This document shows, piece by piece, positions 53,363-64,000 of a stretch of 64,000 nt of DNA. The position numbers were made by a program, and so were the translations under genes. The notes beneath the pieces are model-generated. The model was not told the origin of the DNA, searched no databases, and was given only the letters and a program-made list of their open reading frames with translations. Every line of letters starts with the position of its first letter. Position 1 is the first letter of the stretch. Origin of the DNA: Petrolisthes cinctipes (taxonomy: Eukaryota; Arthropoda; Malacostraca; Decapoda; Porcellanidae); contig JAWQEG010001453.1 of NCBI GenBank assembly GCA_033782935.1, positions 2,501 through 66,500 of the forward strand, in the 5' to 3' direction.

Positions 53363-53978
53363 ATAATCCAGGGTAATTGTTATATAATATCTAGTGTAAG
53401 TTAAATTTCTACCACAACTTTAGCTATTTACTTGTATTTATTTTTGTTCATAGGAATTATTTCTTGTGCTGGTGGTTTCCTCTTTTCTATATATTATTGG
53501 AGTGTCATATGGTCCTATAGGCGTAGGCAGTCATACTATAGGTCTATCATAATTATAGTTTTGTATCTATCCGGATCCCTGAATCATGCCGTACGATTAA
53601 GACTATTAATTTCCTCTTATGTGCTCATCTCATTCAAGCATTTATCTCGGGATTATCTTTTACTAGTGAGACCTTTTCAAGTATCTTTCTTTTTCAAGAA
53701 TCAGGAACTTTACTCTCCTCAAGTCTCTTTTATCAAGGTTATTCTCCTTCAAGTGATCAAGCTCAAAGTTTAGAGTAAGTTCATCAATTCTCCTGTCTTG
53801 CTATAATCCTGAATAACTCGCTCATATAAGTGTTCCTCAGTAACCCTGATTCACTTATCACTGCCTCTAATTTATTCATTTTGATGTTCAATAATTTATT
53901 TTGCCTTAATAGTTAACCTGTAACTTGTGTGATTTTGTGTTAGTTTCACTCGTGGTGTTATACATTACTTTATTTATC
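53363..53978 (+). other. retrotransposon leader
   Basis: About 615 bp between primer site and Gag ATG. It contains a short AT-rich open frame (53432-53773) with no domain signature, probably not translated as a separate gene. A packaging signal would be expected here but is not identifiable by sequence. Confidence 0.6.
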
Positions 53979-56900
53979 ATGGCTACCCTTCCTTTTGATG
54001 TAGAGAAATTTCAACTTAATCCACGATATGAAGACCTTTCCGACCTATTAAAAAATGATTGGAAAAACCTTGCCAAGGCATATGATATTCCTTTTTCTAC
54101 TCAAATAACTAAGGAAGTACTAAAGAATGTAGTAGTGGAACAGTTGGTAGAGAGGGACATACTCCCCGGTGTAGCAATTGAGGTGTTGACTCCTATGAGT
54201 CATGGCGTTCCTAATCCTGACTCTCCCAAGACGCGATCTAGAATAGCTCAACCTTTACCTGAAGGTACTAGACATAGTGTGTTAACCGAAGCAGATCCAT
54301 TAGCTCTTGGAAGATTAAAATTTGAATTCGAACTAAAAATGAAAGAAATGGAACTTGCACACGACAAGGAAATTAGACTTAAAGAAATTGAAATTGAGGA
54401 GTTAAAAGTAAGAGAAGATATAGAACTTAGAAGTCAAGAACTTAGAATGAAGGACAGACTTACTAAATTCAATGCTGCAGAAGCTACTTCCCTATTACCC
54501 CCTTTTGAAGAAAGAGATGTAGATGGGTATTTTCGTACTTTCGAAAGCCTAGCCAGGAAAAAGGAGTGGCCAAATGATCAGTGGTTAATAATCTTGTTTC
54601 CTAAACTAACTGGCCGAGCTCAGATGGTGTTCAACAGTTTGGAGCAATTCGATGATTATGAAGCTGTAAAAAACAATATTTTAAGAGCTTATGAGATAAC
54701 CCCAGAAGCATATAGGCAGAAATTTAGGTCCCTAACTAAACCTTCCAGTCAAACATTTGTTGAGTTTGCATCGGAGAAACTTAGGATGTTTAAAAAGTGG
54801 TTAGACTCTACTGAAACTACTACCTTTCAAGATTTGATTAATATGGTTGTGTTGGAAGAGGTAAAAAATAAAATGCCCATCAGTATATTAAAACATGTGG
54901 AGGAGCGAGGGGAAACAAAGTTGGATCGCGCAGCTGAGGTAGCTGACGCATATTCATTGCTGGTACGGAGCTGGGGAAGAGTGGAGACTCAGGCTCGCTC
55001 TACTAGGCCCTCCTTCGATACTCCCCTTGTGACTGGGAATGAGAGGTCTCGAAGTCATACCAGTGTATCCTATGGTCCTCCACTAATTACGTGTAACTAT
55101 TGTAAAAAGCCAGGGCACACCATTCAACAATGTAGACACCCTGGTTGTAAAAACTCTAACACTTCTCAAGATAATACCACTAGACACAAACCTCATGTTT
55201 CTACCATTACACCAAACAAACCTGTTGCAACTTCAAACTCTACTCCCTTACTTCTCAACATTTTTCAGCCATTCATGTATCGGGGAAAAATCTCATTGAC
55301 TAAATCAAGTGACACTCACCCTATTACCATACTAAGGGATACCGCAGCAGCTCAGACCATTCTTTTTAAAGACTCTTTACCTGAATACAGTTCTGCTCTA
55401 ACGGGAGAAAAGGTGATTGTGTGTGACCTTACAACTGAATCTTCCTATCCTTTAGCAACCATATATATTGAATGTCCCATATTATCTGGCACCTTCCAAG
55501 TTGCTCTGAGAGATTCCCCTTTGCCTGTTCAAGGAGTGCATATGTTGCTCGGGAATGATTTAGCAGGAGAACTAGTCGTCCCTAACCTTAAAATCCTTGA
55601 CTCTCCTCTGCCTGATAGCTCTCTAGAAGAATCTTCTTCCTTGTACCCTTGTTGTGCAGTAACTCGATCTCAAAGTAAAACGAAACAAATTTCCTCCACT
55701 CCATCCCACAATCTAAAAGTTTCCTTAGAATGCCTTAATAAACAATCCATCACACGTGAAGAGTTAATCAAAGCTCAACAGATTGATCCCACTTTGAATA
55801 ACATCAGACTAGCTGCTCTTGAGGATAAGAATCTGAGTAAGTTGCCTTGCTTTTACTATCAAGAGGATATCTTGATGAGAGCATATAGACCCCCGGAGTT
55901 GAAACCCCTTGATACCTGGTCAGAATACCACCAAATTGTAGTGCCACAGTCAGTTCGAACTTCATTGGTACAATTGGCTCATGATGGACTTGCTGGTCAC
56001 TTAGGAATACTAAAAACCTACAGAAAATTGCTAACCAATTTCTATTGGCCAGGAATGAAAACAGATGTGAAGTCATACATAAAACACTGTCATACATGTC
56101 AAACAGTTGGAAAAGCTAATGAAACCATTCCACCAGCCCCATTAAATCCTATCCCTGTAACCTCTGAGCCGTTTGAAAAGATAGTGTTGGATTGTGTGGG
56201 TCCTCTACCCCAAACTAAAAAAGGTAACCAGTATCTTGTAACGGTAATGGATGTAACTACTCGGTATCCAGAGGCTTTTCCTCTCAAGAATATTACATCT
56301 AAATCTATTCTTAAACCTATCCTTCATTTCTTTACCTCAGTTGGCATCCCCAAAATAATACAAACAGATCAAGGTAGTAATTTCACCAGCACTATATTTC
56401 AAGAGGTGACGAAGGAACTAGGAGTGACCCATGTGACTTCGACTGCTTACCATCCTCAGTCACAAGGATGCTTGGAACGATTCCATCAAACTTTAAAATC
56501 AGTACTTCGTAAATTCTGTTCAGAGTATGAACTGGAATGGGATGAACAGTTGGATTTCTTGCTTTTTGCTTTAAGAGAATGTCCTCAAGAATCACTTGGT
56601 TATTCCCCCTTCGAGCTTTTGTACGGCAGACAAATTAGAGGCCCCTTGAAAGTAATTAAAGATCAGTGGTTTGACTCTGCCCCTTGTTCAATTTCTGTGG
56701 AGACATATATTGAGAACTTAAGATCTAAATTATCTAATGCCCGAACCTTTGCGGCTAAACACCTTCTCAAGGCTCAAAACAAAATGGTTAAACGACAAAC
56801 TAAAGCTGTTCATCGCTCTTTCAAACCAGGAGACAAAGTTCTCTTGTTCCTTCCCATACCAGGATCACCTCTCAAGTCAAAATACATAGGTCCTTACAAA

Positions 56901-58574
56901 GTAGAAAGAAAATTGGGTAAGGTGAACTATGTAATAACCACACCTGACAGGAAGAAGGATACTCAGATGGTCCATGTAAATCTTATAAAACCATATTTTT
57001 CCAGGTTGTTGGAGGAGGACCAGAAAACAGTGGCTGTCCTTAGTGTAGAGAGACGGGAGGCTGAACAAGAGACAGATTTGAATTATGACCTGCCATCTAT
57101 TTCAACAAACCCTGTAAATTCTCAATGGATGACTAAGATGGATGAATATTTATCCACCTTAACTACTTCTCAATATGAAGATATTTCTTCCCTACTATCA
57201 GAATTTCCTAAACTCACGACTGATCTTCCTGGGTCATGTCGCCTCATCCATCACGACATCCAGTTGTTACCTGGAGCCAGACCTATCAAACAGGCGGCCT
57301 ATAAAATTAATATAGAGAAAAGGGTAATAATGAAAAAGGAGGTACAATATTTACTAGATACAGATTTAGCAGAACCAAGTATGTCACCTTGGGCTTCACC
57401 CTGCTTGCTAATACCAAAACCTGATGGCTCTTTTAGATTTTGCACTGACTACCGTAAAGTAAACCAGGTCACTGTTCAGGACTCCTACCCTCTCCCATTA
57501 ATTGATGATATTATAGATGAGATAGGACAATCACCATTTATAACTACAATAGACCTCTTGAAAGGATATTATCAAATCCCTCTCACCCCACGTGCTAAGA
57601 AAGTGTCCGCATTTGTCACACCCTTCGGACTGTATCAATACAAGGTGCTTAGTTTTGGTCTATCTAATGCCCCGGCAACATTCCAGAGAATGATCAACTT
57701 CATCATTCAAGACCTTGAAGGTACAGCAGCTTATCTGGACGACCTAGTGGTGGTGGCTAACACGTGGGAGGAGCATGTGTCAAGACTTCAGTGTCTGTTC
57801 AAGAAGCTACAGGATGCAGGATTGACCATCAACCTAGCCAAATCAACTTTCGGCAGAGGCACGGTAACATATCTTGGTCATACAGTGGGTCAGGGAGTGG
57901 TGAGACCCAAGTCAGCGAACGTGGAAGCTATCCTGTCCTTCCCAACTCCGTCTACCCGCAAAGAACTCCTACGCTTCCTTGGTATGGCGGGGTACTACCG
58001 ACGCTTTTGCAGTAACTTCTCAACCTTCGCTGCACCACTGACTGACCTCACAAGCTCCTCGGTTCCCTTCCAATGGAATGACGTCTGTAACCAGTCCTTT
58101 GCACGCCTCAAGACCCTGCTAGCTTCTCATCCTGTAGTGCATGCCCCAGACTTCTCTCAACCTTTTCACCTTCAAATAGATGCAAGTGGAGTTGGAGTTG
58201 GTGCTGTCCTTCTTCAACCTGACCCCGTGAGTGGAATACTTCATCCAGTAGCCTATCATTCTGCTAAACTAAAGAAACGCCAGATCGGTTACTCAACAAT
58301 TGAAAAGGAGTCACTAGCTCTGATATCTGCCCTACAGAAATTCCAATGCTACTTACGACACGCACCACACACAACACTGGTATTCTCAGACCATAACCCC
58401 CTGGCCTTCCTAAATTCCATGAAGAATAACAATCACCGTATCCTACGATGGGCCTTATGGACACAACCCTATAACATCGTTGTGAAGCATATTAAAGGGG
58501 TGGACAACATCATCGCAGATTCCCTGTCCCGCTCTCCAATCTCTGATCCCGAAGATACTTCACCTCTTTCGTGA
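53979..58574 (+). CDS. Gag-Pol polyprotein (Ty3/gypsy-like, integrase before RT)
   Basis: 1531 codons. The start is the ATG in context atcATGG (MATLPFDVEKF); an in-frame ATG 18 codons upstream gives a hydrophobic leader and seems less likely. Order: Gag with a charged helix (about residues 105-165) and capsid-like region; CCHC knuckle CNYCKKPGHTIQQC (372-385); aspartic protease LRDTAAAQ (Asp 454) with HMLLGND; integrase zinc region GHLGILKTY...CHTCQ, core Asp738, Asp797, Glu833 (DD35E), and a GPY-type tail YIGPYKV; reverse transcriptase with Asp1192 and YLDD at 1252-1255; RNase H with IDAS, IEKE, FSDHNPL and ADSLSR. Gag and Pol share one frame with no stop or frameshift. The protease triad reads Asp-Thr-Ala where Asp-Ser/Thr-Gly is usual. 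Confidence 0.95.
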   Translation: MATLPFDVEKFQLNPRYEDLSDLLKNDWKNLAKAYDIPFSTQITKEVLKNVVVEQLVERDILPGVAIEVLTPMSHGVPNPDSPKTRSRIAQPLPEGTRHSVLTEADPLALGRLKFEFELKMKEMELAHDKEIRLKEIEIEELKVREDIELRSQELRMKDRLTKFNAAEATSLLPPFEERDVDGYFRTFESLARKKEWPNDQWLIILFPKLTGRAQMVFNSLEQFDDYEAVKNNILRAYEITPEAYRQKFRSLTKPSSQTFVEFASEKLRMFKKWLDSTETTTFQDLINMVVLEEVKNKMPISILKHVEERGETKLDRAAEVADAYSLLVRSWGRVETQARSTRPSFDTPLVTGNERSRSHTSVSYGPPLITCNYCKKPGHTIQQCRHPGCKNSNTSQDNTTRHKPHVSTITPNKPVATSNSTPLLLNIFQPFMYRGKISLTKSSDTHPITILRDTAAAQTILFKDSLPEYSSALTGEKVIVCDLTTESSYPLATIYIECPILSGTFQVALRDSPLPVQGVHMLLGNDLAGELVVPNLKILDSPLPDSSLEESSSLYPCCAVTRSQSKTKQISSTPSHNLKVSLECLNKQSITREELIKAQQIDPTLNNIRLAALEDKNLSKLPCFYYQEDILMRAYRPPELKPLDTWSEYHQIVVPQSVRTSLVQLAHDGLAGHLGILKTYRKLLTNFYWPGMKTDVKSYIKHCHTCQTVGKANETIPPAPLNPIPVTSEPFEKIVLDCVGPLPQTKKGNQYLVTVMDVTTRYPEAFPLKNITSKSILKPILHFFTSVGIPKIIQTDQGSNFTSTIFQEVTKELGVTHVTSTAYHPQSQGCLERFHQTLKSVLRKFCSEYELEWDEQLDFLLFALRECPQESLGYSPFELLYGRQIRGPLKVIKDQWFDSAPCSISVETYIENLRSKLSNARTFAAKHLLKAQNKMVKRQTKAVHRSFKPGDKVLLFLPIPGSPLKSKYIGPYKVERKLGKVNYVITTPDRKKDTQMVHVNLIKPYFSRLLEEDQKTVAVLSVERREAEQETDLNYDLPSISTNPVNSQWMTKMDEYLSTLTTSQYEDISSLLSEFPKLTTDLPGSCRLIHHDIQLLPGARPIKQAAYKINIEKRVIMKKEVQYLLDTDLAEPSMSPWASPCLLIPKPDGSFRFCTDYRKVNQVTVQDSYPLPLIDDIIDEIGQSPFITTIDLLKGYYQIPLTPRAKKVSAFVTPFGLYQYKVLSFGLSNAPATFQRMINFIIQDLEGTAAYLDDLVVVANTWEEHVSRLQCLFKKLQDAGLTINLAKSTFGRGTVTYLGHTVGQGVVRPKSANVEAILSFPTPSTRKELLRFLGMAGYYRRFCSNFSTFAAPLTDLTSSSVPFQWNDVCNQSFARLKTLLASHPVVHAPDFSQPFHLQIDASGVGVGAVLLQPDPVSGILHPVAYHSAKLKKRQIGYSTIEKESLALISALQKFQCYLRHAPHTTLVFSDHNPLAFLNSMKNNNHRILRWALWTQPYNIVVKHIKGVDNIIADSLSRSPISDPEDTSPLS

Positions 58575-58589
58575 GTACTACAGAGGTCT

Positions 58590-58601
58590 TCGACGGTGGG
58601 G
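58590..58601 (+). other. polypurine-tract candidate
   Basis: 'cgacggtggggt' borders the 3' LTR; the purine run GGTGGGG is short and interrupted. Its position fits plus-strand priming, but the sequence is a weak example. Confidence 0.4.
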
Positions 58602-59119
58602 TGTTACGGTTCTGTGAACCTATCTCGTGAAACCCCAAGATCGACTCACACCCACAACTGGACTTTCCCTCGTTCCCTCATTTAATCTATCCCTCCAATC
58701 AGCATTTGCCAAAGCAATTTCCCCCTTCACCCCCCAAGATTTCGGACGGTATAAAAAGGGAGTCAGCCGGCAGAAAAGTCAGCACATCCAGCAGCGAGCT
58801 TGACTCTCACACACACACTCCTGCCAAGACTCCCTGCCAGTATTTGAGTATTTCTCTTTTCCTCTTTGTTCCCCTATATTCTGTGTTCATTACTGTTCCT
58901 CCACATATAGGTTAAATGTGTATTTTGTGGTAACATTATTATGTATTCTCATGTATTCTCATGTCTGTAACTTCTGTATATAGTTTGCTTTTATATATAA
59001 TTAAACTTGTTATTCAGCCCTTCATTTATCAGTGTAACTCCGAACCTACTCTTAAGTTTTATCACGTGGAAGTCATCTGGGCTCTTAAGAATTAACCATA
59101 TCTAGACCTAAACGTGATA
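58602..59119 (+). repeat. 3' LTR (518 bp)
   Basis: Same start, end, length and internal sequence as 52827-53344. I saw no substitution between them. Followed by ATTC (59120-59123). Confidence 0.95.
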
Positions 59120-59123
59120 ATTC
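59120..59123. other. target-site duplication ATTC (right)
   Basis: Matches 52823-52826. Confidence 0.85.
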
Positions 59124-61439
59124 TCAGTTAGTCATTCATAAATATAAGAGAGATTATACTACAAAGAACTGCCAGATGTTCCCATATACAGCCAAATTTT
59201 TCTTGCACTTTCTACTTGCTCAACTGTACAATAGGAGCGAGAGTTATCGAAGAAGTGGAGTAAAGATGATTACAACAATATACTACTGTAGCCTGGGGAG
59301 GGAAACGAACATGCATGAGTAAAATATAAATCCTATGGAAGCAAAAACCAGGTAGTAGCTGACAGAGAAAGAAGAATGTAGGTGGATGAATGGAAAAATC
59401 AGGGAATGTAAAATTGGTGTGAGTAAAAGAAGAAGAGGTAGAGAGAAAGGAGGTAAAAATAAATGACAGCAAAAGACGTAAGGGAACCTTAAACAAGTGA
59501 CAAGAAGAAGGAAGTTTGAGGACAGTTAAAAAGAAAGGCACCACGGGGAAGGGAGAGGCGAGCATTAGTAAAAAGCCTGAGAGAAGGGAGAGGACAGAGG
59601 GGAAAATGTTGTGGTGTGGAACGGATGATGGAGGAGGGAGTGGCGGTAGAGCTTGCGTGACAGGACCGGCAGGCATGTAAACACGGACTCACCACCACTA
59701 GGCTACACTCGTACATTTATTTATTTTTTACTTTACTTTTTCGTTCTAAGCCCAGTGGTGAGTTTAGAAATGGTAAATATAATGATAATTGATACTTTAC
59801 TTCATTTCTCTATTTTCAAGGGGACCCCCGGACGGTCTTCAATGCCAAGGATGAAAGATAAAAAAGAAATAAGAATTTACAGATAGGGATTAAAGTAAAT
59901 TCCCAGTGCAATGGGTCATTCTCACATACCCCTTTCCTCTTTAAAGTCGTAAAGTTCTCAGTTTCCCTTCTCACACGTTCTTGCATCCTCAACGAAAGTC
60001 CCCTCATAAATTGCCAAGTAAAAACTGGATAATCATTCCTAACCATATATAATGCTGTGGTTAATACTCCCTCGTACATTCCTCTTATAATCTCTGGACA
60101 TTACCCTCTAGTTCCAGAGCTGTCAACACACACTTTACTCCTTTGGGATACTTATAATCCCTTATATATTATATATATTTCTTCTTCAATCTTCCGTCGG
60201 TGTTATTCTGCCATATTATATTATAAGTTGTAAGACAGCGGGACAAAATAGTGTTCACATATAGAACAACTGATAAGAACCGAAGTAAGCATTGAGTAGT
60301 GTCCCCTTATACTCAACTAAGGAACGTAGAGGGTCTGGGTTGGTGGACTATATACCTTATACCAGATACCAGATCTTTTAAAATTAATGATGGGCGGCTA
60401 ATGTATAAAGGCCCTCTTGGCATAGCACTAGTGAAAATGATCCCCCAGTCATCTCACACTATACTGTATACTCTCATGCAGTGGTAAGAGGCCGTAAACA
60501 GAAACATTGTTATTGTTGACGATGGTAGCAGTACAATTAATGGCTCAGCTGTAGTGTGTGTATGTATGGAGTGTTCGTACCTGTACCACACCATCCTAAA
60601 CAACTCCAATATCAACACCATGGATATTCTTGGCTACGACCGATTTGTTTGGTTTAGGGGTTTGGCTACGACCGATGAGTTTTTGCTCCGTGCGTGTCTC
60701 GACTATAGACGCTGTAAACCACTAATTTCTCCACAAGTTAATTATTTCCAGAAACTTTTTATTACAGTAATTTAACTTGGGTCGGTAATAACGTTTGAAG
60801 AAAGATAAATATAGTAGTCTCCTGCTGGCTTAAAACAAAAATAGGAGATCATGTGACGGGCTAATATTAGACGAATTAGAGATTATTTCGTCATCACGAA
60901 AGGTAATGTAGCACGTGTAATTGTTCATATATTTATATTATACAACAATAAATATTATATCTAAGACGTCGCTGGCTATAACCTTACGGAAACTTTTTCC
61001 TGCACCCCTTCCCATACCACGATTTTATCTTTCTAATTAGCACTTATTTCACTACAGTTGATTCCTCCTCTCCCTCTCTCTCTTTCCTTCCCTAGCTAGC
61101 CCCTTCTCTCCAGCCCTCCCATGCATCCTTCCTTTCTTTTCCTCTTCTCTCCCTCCCTTCAGCCGTCCCATACTCCCTTTCTTAATTCCTGGCCCAAACC
61201 AACGAGACGGCAGTCAGAGAGGAAGACAGGGGGAAGCCGAGATTGACCAGACAGACATACACGTAAAAATCTCCAATATCATATTATTTCCCAACCTCAC
61301 TCCCCCCTCCCCCACCCCTCAGTCCCGTCAAGACACGACACGCTGCCACCGCACGCCACAGTATCAACAACAAAATCTGACTCGCCCTCAAGTAATTGTC
61401 TCTAGTTATCGTTTATTATTCATACACAATTTGTGGGGA

Positions 61440-61440
<1 letters not shown>

Positions 61441-61494
<54 letters not shown>
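61441..61494. repeat. (CT)n microsatellite
   Basis: About 26 CT units. Confidence 0.95.
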
Positions 61495-61498
<4 letters not shown>

Positions 61499-61949
61499 CA
61501 AATTGTAGGACCAGCTGCTGTCTCGCCACTTTTCCTACACGTGGTAATTTTATTTCAGACAATTAATTATCATCATGATGTTATTTTCTAGTTGCTTACG
61601 TGGTATGCTAATAACATTTCACTTACCAACATATTTTTTAAAGTAATACTAAGGTGGTTAAGATTAAAATGGTAAGATTAGCCGATATGTTATTGGAAGC
61701 TGTCGATATATCTAATTCATGATACATTAGGCTACATACACCCCTGCCTGGACGACAAACTAAACCGAGTGATGATTATGAATTAATTATAAACTTCCCC
61801 GCACTTCCTGCTTAACGAAGTCAGTCGCAAGTTTTGAAATATTCGTATCACTTTACTACCAAGGGGGTATTTGATACGGATTACGATGATACACAAAGAT
61901 AATAGGAGTGTAAGCGACCTGTGTGTGTGTGTGTGATGGTGGCGAACAC

Positions 61950-62110
61950 TGGAGGCTGGCTACTAGTGGCTATAATAGTCCTTCAAACAGTGCCACGAAA
62001 TAGAGATCCCTGTGTGTAGGTCGTGTTTTGTGGCACACTCTAGATGAATGGGTAGCCTGCAGATAAAAACAAAATACAGGTGTTTAAGCCCTCGATCGAT
62101 CCCTTTGCGT
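61950..62110. mobile_element. MITE family A relic
   Basis: 'agtccttcaaacagtgccac' plus 'gaaa', and 'cgtgttttgtggcacactct' match the family core. The ends are eroded. A further related piece ('aaattggagccaccggatta', 'ttgtcacgagacaa') follows at 62140-62200. Confidence 0.5.
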
Positions 62111-62210
62111 CAAAAGTTAAGAGGGCAAGATTACGTCGGCAAATTGGAGCCACCGGATTATTCCAAATGTTGTCACGAGACAAACTTCTCAGGAGTAAAC
62201 TTAGGTTGTT

Positions 62211-62213
<3 letters not shown>

Positions 62214-62285
<72 letters not shown>
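62214..62285. repeat. (TA)n microsatellite
   Basis: About 35 uninterrupted TA units. Frames across it give Tyr-Ile repeats. Confidence 0.96.
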
Positions 62286-62286
<1 letters not shown>

Positions 62287-63910
62287 AGTTTGTAGGAATC
62301 TAGAGTCACCAATTCGTCGCTAGCCTGTATAACCAACCCCCTCACAATAAGGGATCTTAAAATTGTGTAATGCCGTTGACGAGTTGGAGTCAATGTATGC
62401 ATGTGTTTTCCTCCAAAAATGGTACAATAAAGCAACACATTTATTTACCTGCATGTATATACTCAGCAGGTATGTTTCGCGGTATAATCTGAAGCAATAT
62501 ATACAGCCCTTCAATTTGCCGCCACTCACAAATGTTAACCCATGCAGCAGCTGAGTCTTGCTGGAGCCTTCACGTCCCCAATCGTCCGCTAAATAATATG
62601 TTTCTACGATACTTTGGTCGGCTCACCAAATATTTGCATCATTACACGTAGCCATCAACTAGTGACCCCTGGAGAGACTGAAATACAAATCGGTCACGTC
62701 AGGGAATCATTTCGGTGCTTTAGGCTTCACTGCGCACTTCTCCACTAGGTCAAAAGATTTTTTTTTTTTTTTTTTTTTTGGGGGGGGGCATATACAGTAG
62801 CTTCTATACGCACTTCCAGTACCGTAGTCAGAATACAGTGGCTTAAATTAAAGTGTCTCGATACTATCAAATTTATACAAGCAATTAATATACGACACCA
62901 AACGAAAATTTCGAAATTCATACCATATTTGTAGGCTTATACGGTATAGTAGGCCTATATACCTAGCTAACATAAATCGGCTTTTTCATATCATATAAAA
63001 AATCTTAGCTTTTTCAATAAATGTTGAGCAAACAAAAAAATATACTCTTTTGCGAAGGAGGAAGGTCGAGCTACCGAGGTCTCCCATCCAGCTGATTTCC
63101 GTAACGTCTTGTCTTTGGGTTTGTCTAGAAATGGACCCAGAGAGTACTTGCAAGTTACTTACAAAACTCATACTGCCTACATCACACACCTCTTAACCAA
63201 AAGATACACTAAATTATAAAATGACAACATGCAATGAACTACATGGATACCGTATCAGTTTTTATCATCTAAAGGATGTTAAACAGAGCAGAGGTAATCT
63301 GAGATAATTGATGACAACACCTACTGTAATTAATATAAACAATATCAATGGAGGCTGGTAAGATTATAAAATATCGAGATTATAAGATGACGACTTACTA
63401 ATATCTTATATTTTTACCTTACAAATATACGACTAATAACTGATGTGACCTTACGTGTTCTGTAATGCGAGATGAATACCTTTTATGACAAGCTTTGTTT
63501 TTATTTTGTTTGGCTAGTAAAGTGTAAGCGTGCGATTTATGACGTTCCACCTCCAAGATGGTCCTCACCTAATATTATCCTCACGAGAATAGAACCACCA
63601 TCTTGACAGTCGATGTATTAGTCTTCCGTGACTTTGATATCATTTTTTTCCTCCATTTTCCTTTATCTCTGGAGGCGTAAATATCCGTGACAGCCCTCGT
63701 GACTACTAACGATTTTCGTTCTCTCCCATCAAACTTCTTTAGTCAATATGATTATTTTCTCTAGCCAGAGATGTTAAATTGATCACGACATACCGAATTA
63801 TTATCGAACGAAGAAAATGCTTCGTACTGGTGATGAATATAAAATATAAAGTAATTATAAAAACTTTTAACAGGAAGCTGAGAAAAGTGGGATTTGAGCC
63901 GATCTCTGTG

Positions 63911-64000
63911 TAGGGATTTATACCACCTCTAGAACAGGTGTAACTTGACGCTTTCATTTGTACCTCTGACATCATCAATGAGGCGCAAATTACTTTTGTG
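63911..64000. mobile_element. partial second copy of the GGGCCAG element
   Basis: 'tagggatttataccacctct' and following bases match 20391-20480 with about 15 per cent changes. The copy is cut by the window end. Confidence 0.75.

Larger units (their letters stand above)
52827..59119 (+). mobile_element. intact Ty3/gypsy-like LTR retrotransposon, Gmr1-type gene order
   Basis: 6293 bp with two 518-bp LTRs that look identical by eye, a 4-bp ATTC target duplication, a primer-binding-site candidate right after the 5' LTR, and one uninterrupted frame for Gag, protease, integrase, reverse transcriptase and RNase H in that order. Protein motifs are Ty3/gypsy, but integrase is upstream of RT, as in the Gmr1 lineage first described from cod. 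No envelope-like frame follows RNase H. It lies in the sense direction downstream of the last visible dynein exon, presumably in an intron. Confidence 0.93.
59124..63910. other. probable dynein intron, no exon recognised
   Basis: AT-rich with (CT)n at 61443-61493, (GT)n at 61921-61935, a family-A relic, a (TA)n run and a poly(T) at 62757-62779. No open stretch with splice sites resembled the next dynein segment, so the intron after 52498 would exceed 11 kb including the retrotransposon. Confidence 0.5.

Noticed and set aside
53432..53773. 113-codon frame in the retrotransposon leader
   Set aside because: AT-rich, no domain, lies between primer site and Gag; more likely untranslated leader.
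58575..58601. Envelope gene after RNase H
   Set aside because: Only 27 bp separate the Pol stop from the 3' LTR, so there is no room for one; this is a retrotransposon without visible envelope.
59212..59676. 154-codon minus-strand frame
   Set aside because: Pro/Ser/Phe-rich product of purine-rich + strand DNA, no motif, no splice or start support.
62986..63189. Non-repetitive frames on both strands near 63.1 kb
   Set aside because: Composition looks slightly coding-like, but no family was recognised and no matching splice phase was found; could be a retroposon scrap.

Overview
The window is eukaryotic nuclear DNA, very probably from an arthropod and most likely a crustacean. The genes are split by GT/AG introns, the spacers are packed with long (GA/CT)n, (CA/GT)n and (TA)n microsatellites and small inverted-repeat transposons, and one stretch carries TTAGG-like motifs. 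There are no operons, CRISPR arrays or prokaryotic signals. The species assignment is inference.

Two protein-coding genes lie in tandem on the + strand. The first (about 13.4-37.7 kb) is a Nck-associated protein 5-like gene. Ten exons could be assembled with compatible splice phases: an N-terminal part with Gly and Asp/Glu runs, a coiled-coil block carrying the NCKAP5-type CLDRVATQVVQALL signature, one giant 3.6-kb exon rich in Ser and PxxP motifs, and a basic Ser/Pro-rich last exon ending at a stop at 37702. Its 5' end lies outside or is hidden in the low-complexity first 13 kb. The second gene (about 45.3 kb, perhaps 44.2 kb, to beyond 52.5 kb) is the N-terminal part of an axonemal outer-arm dynein heavy chain of the DNAH5/DNAH8 type. 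Four well supported exons and two candidate upstream exons are visible; the motor domain would lie beyond the right edge.

An intact LTR retrotransposon (52827-59119) sits downstream of the last visible dynein exon. It has two 518-bp LTRs that look identical, a 4-bp target duplication and one uninterrupted 1531-codon Gag-Pol frame. The protein is Ty3/gypsy-like, but its integrase lies upstream of reverse transcriptase/RNase H, the order known for the Gmr1-type lineage. It looks young and possibly active.

Layout: 1-13.4 kb, microsatellites, minisatellites and small foldback elements with no convincing gene; 13.4-37.7 kb, NCKAP5-like gene with introns holding a tRNA-derived SINE, LINE fragments and several TA-flanked MITEs; 37.7-44.2 kb, 3' UTR or intergenic with two tiny foldbacks, one of 37 bp between perfect 8-bp duplications; 44.2-52.5 kb, 5' end of the dynein gene; 52.6-59.1 kb, a MITE followed by the LTR element; 59.1-64 kb, probable dynein intron without recognisable exons, ending inside a second copy of a TA-flanked element also present at 20 kb.

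The most notable material is the mobile-element content: the integrase-first retrotransposon, a set of palindromic MITE families (two of them repeatedly found close together), and the 37-bp hAT-like foldback. I saw no evidence that the two genes are functionally linked.
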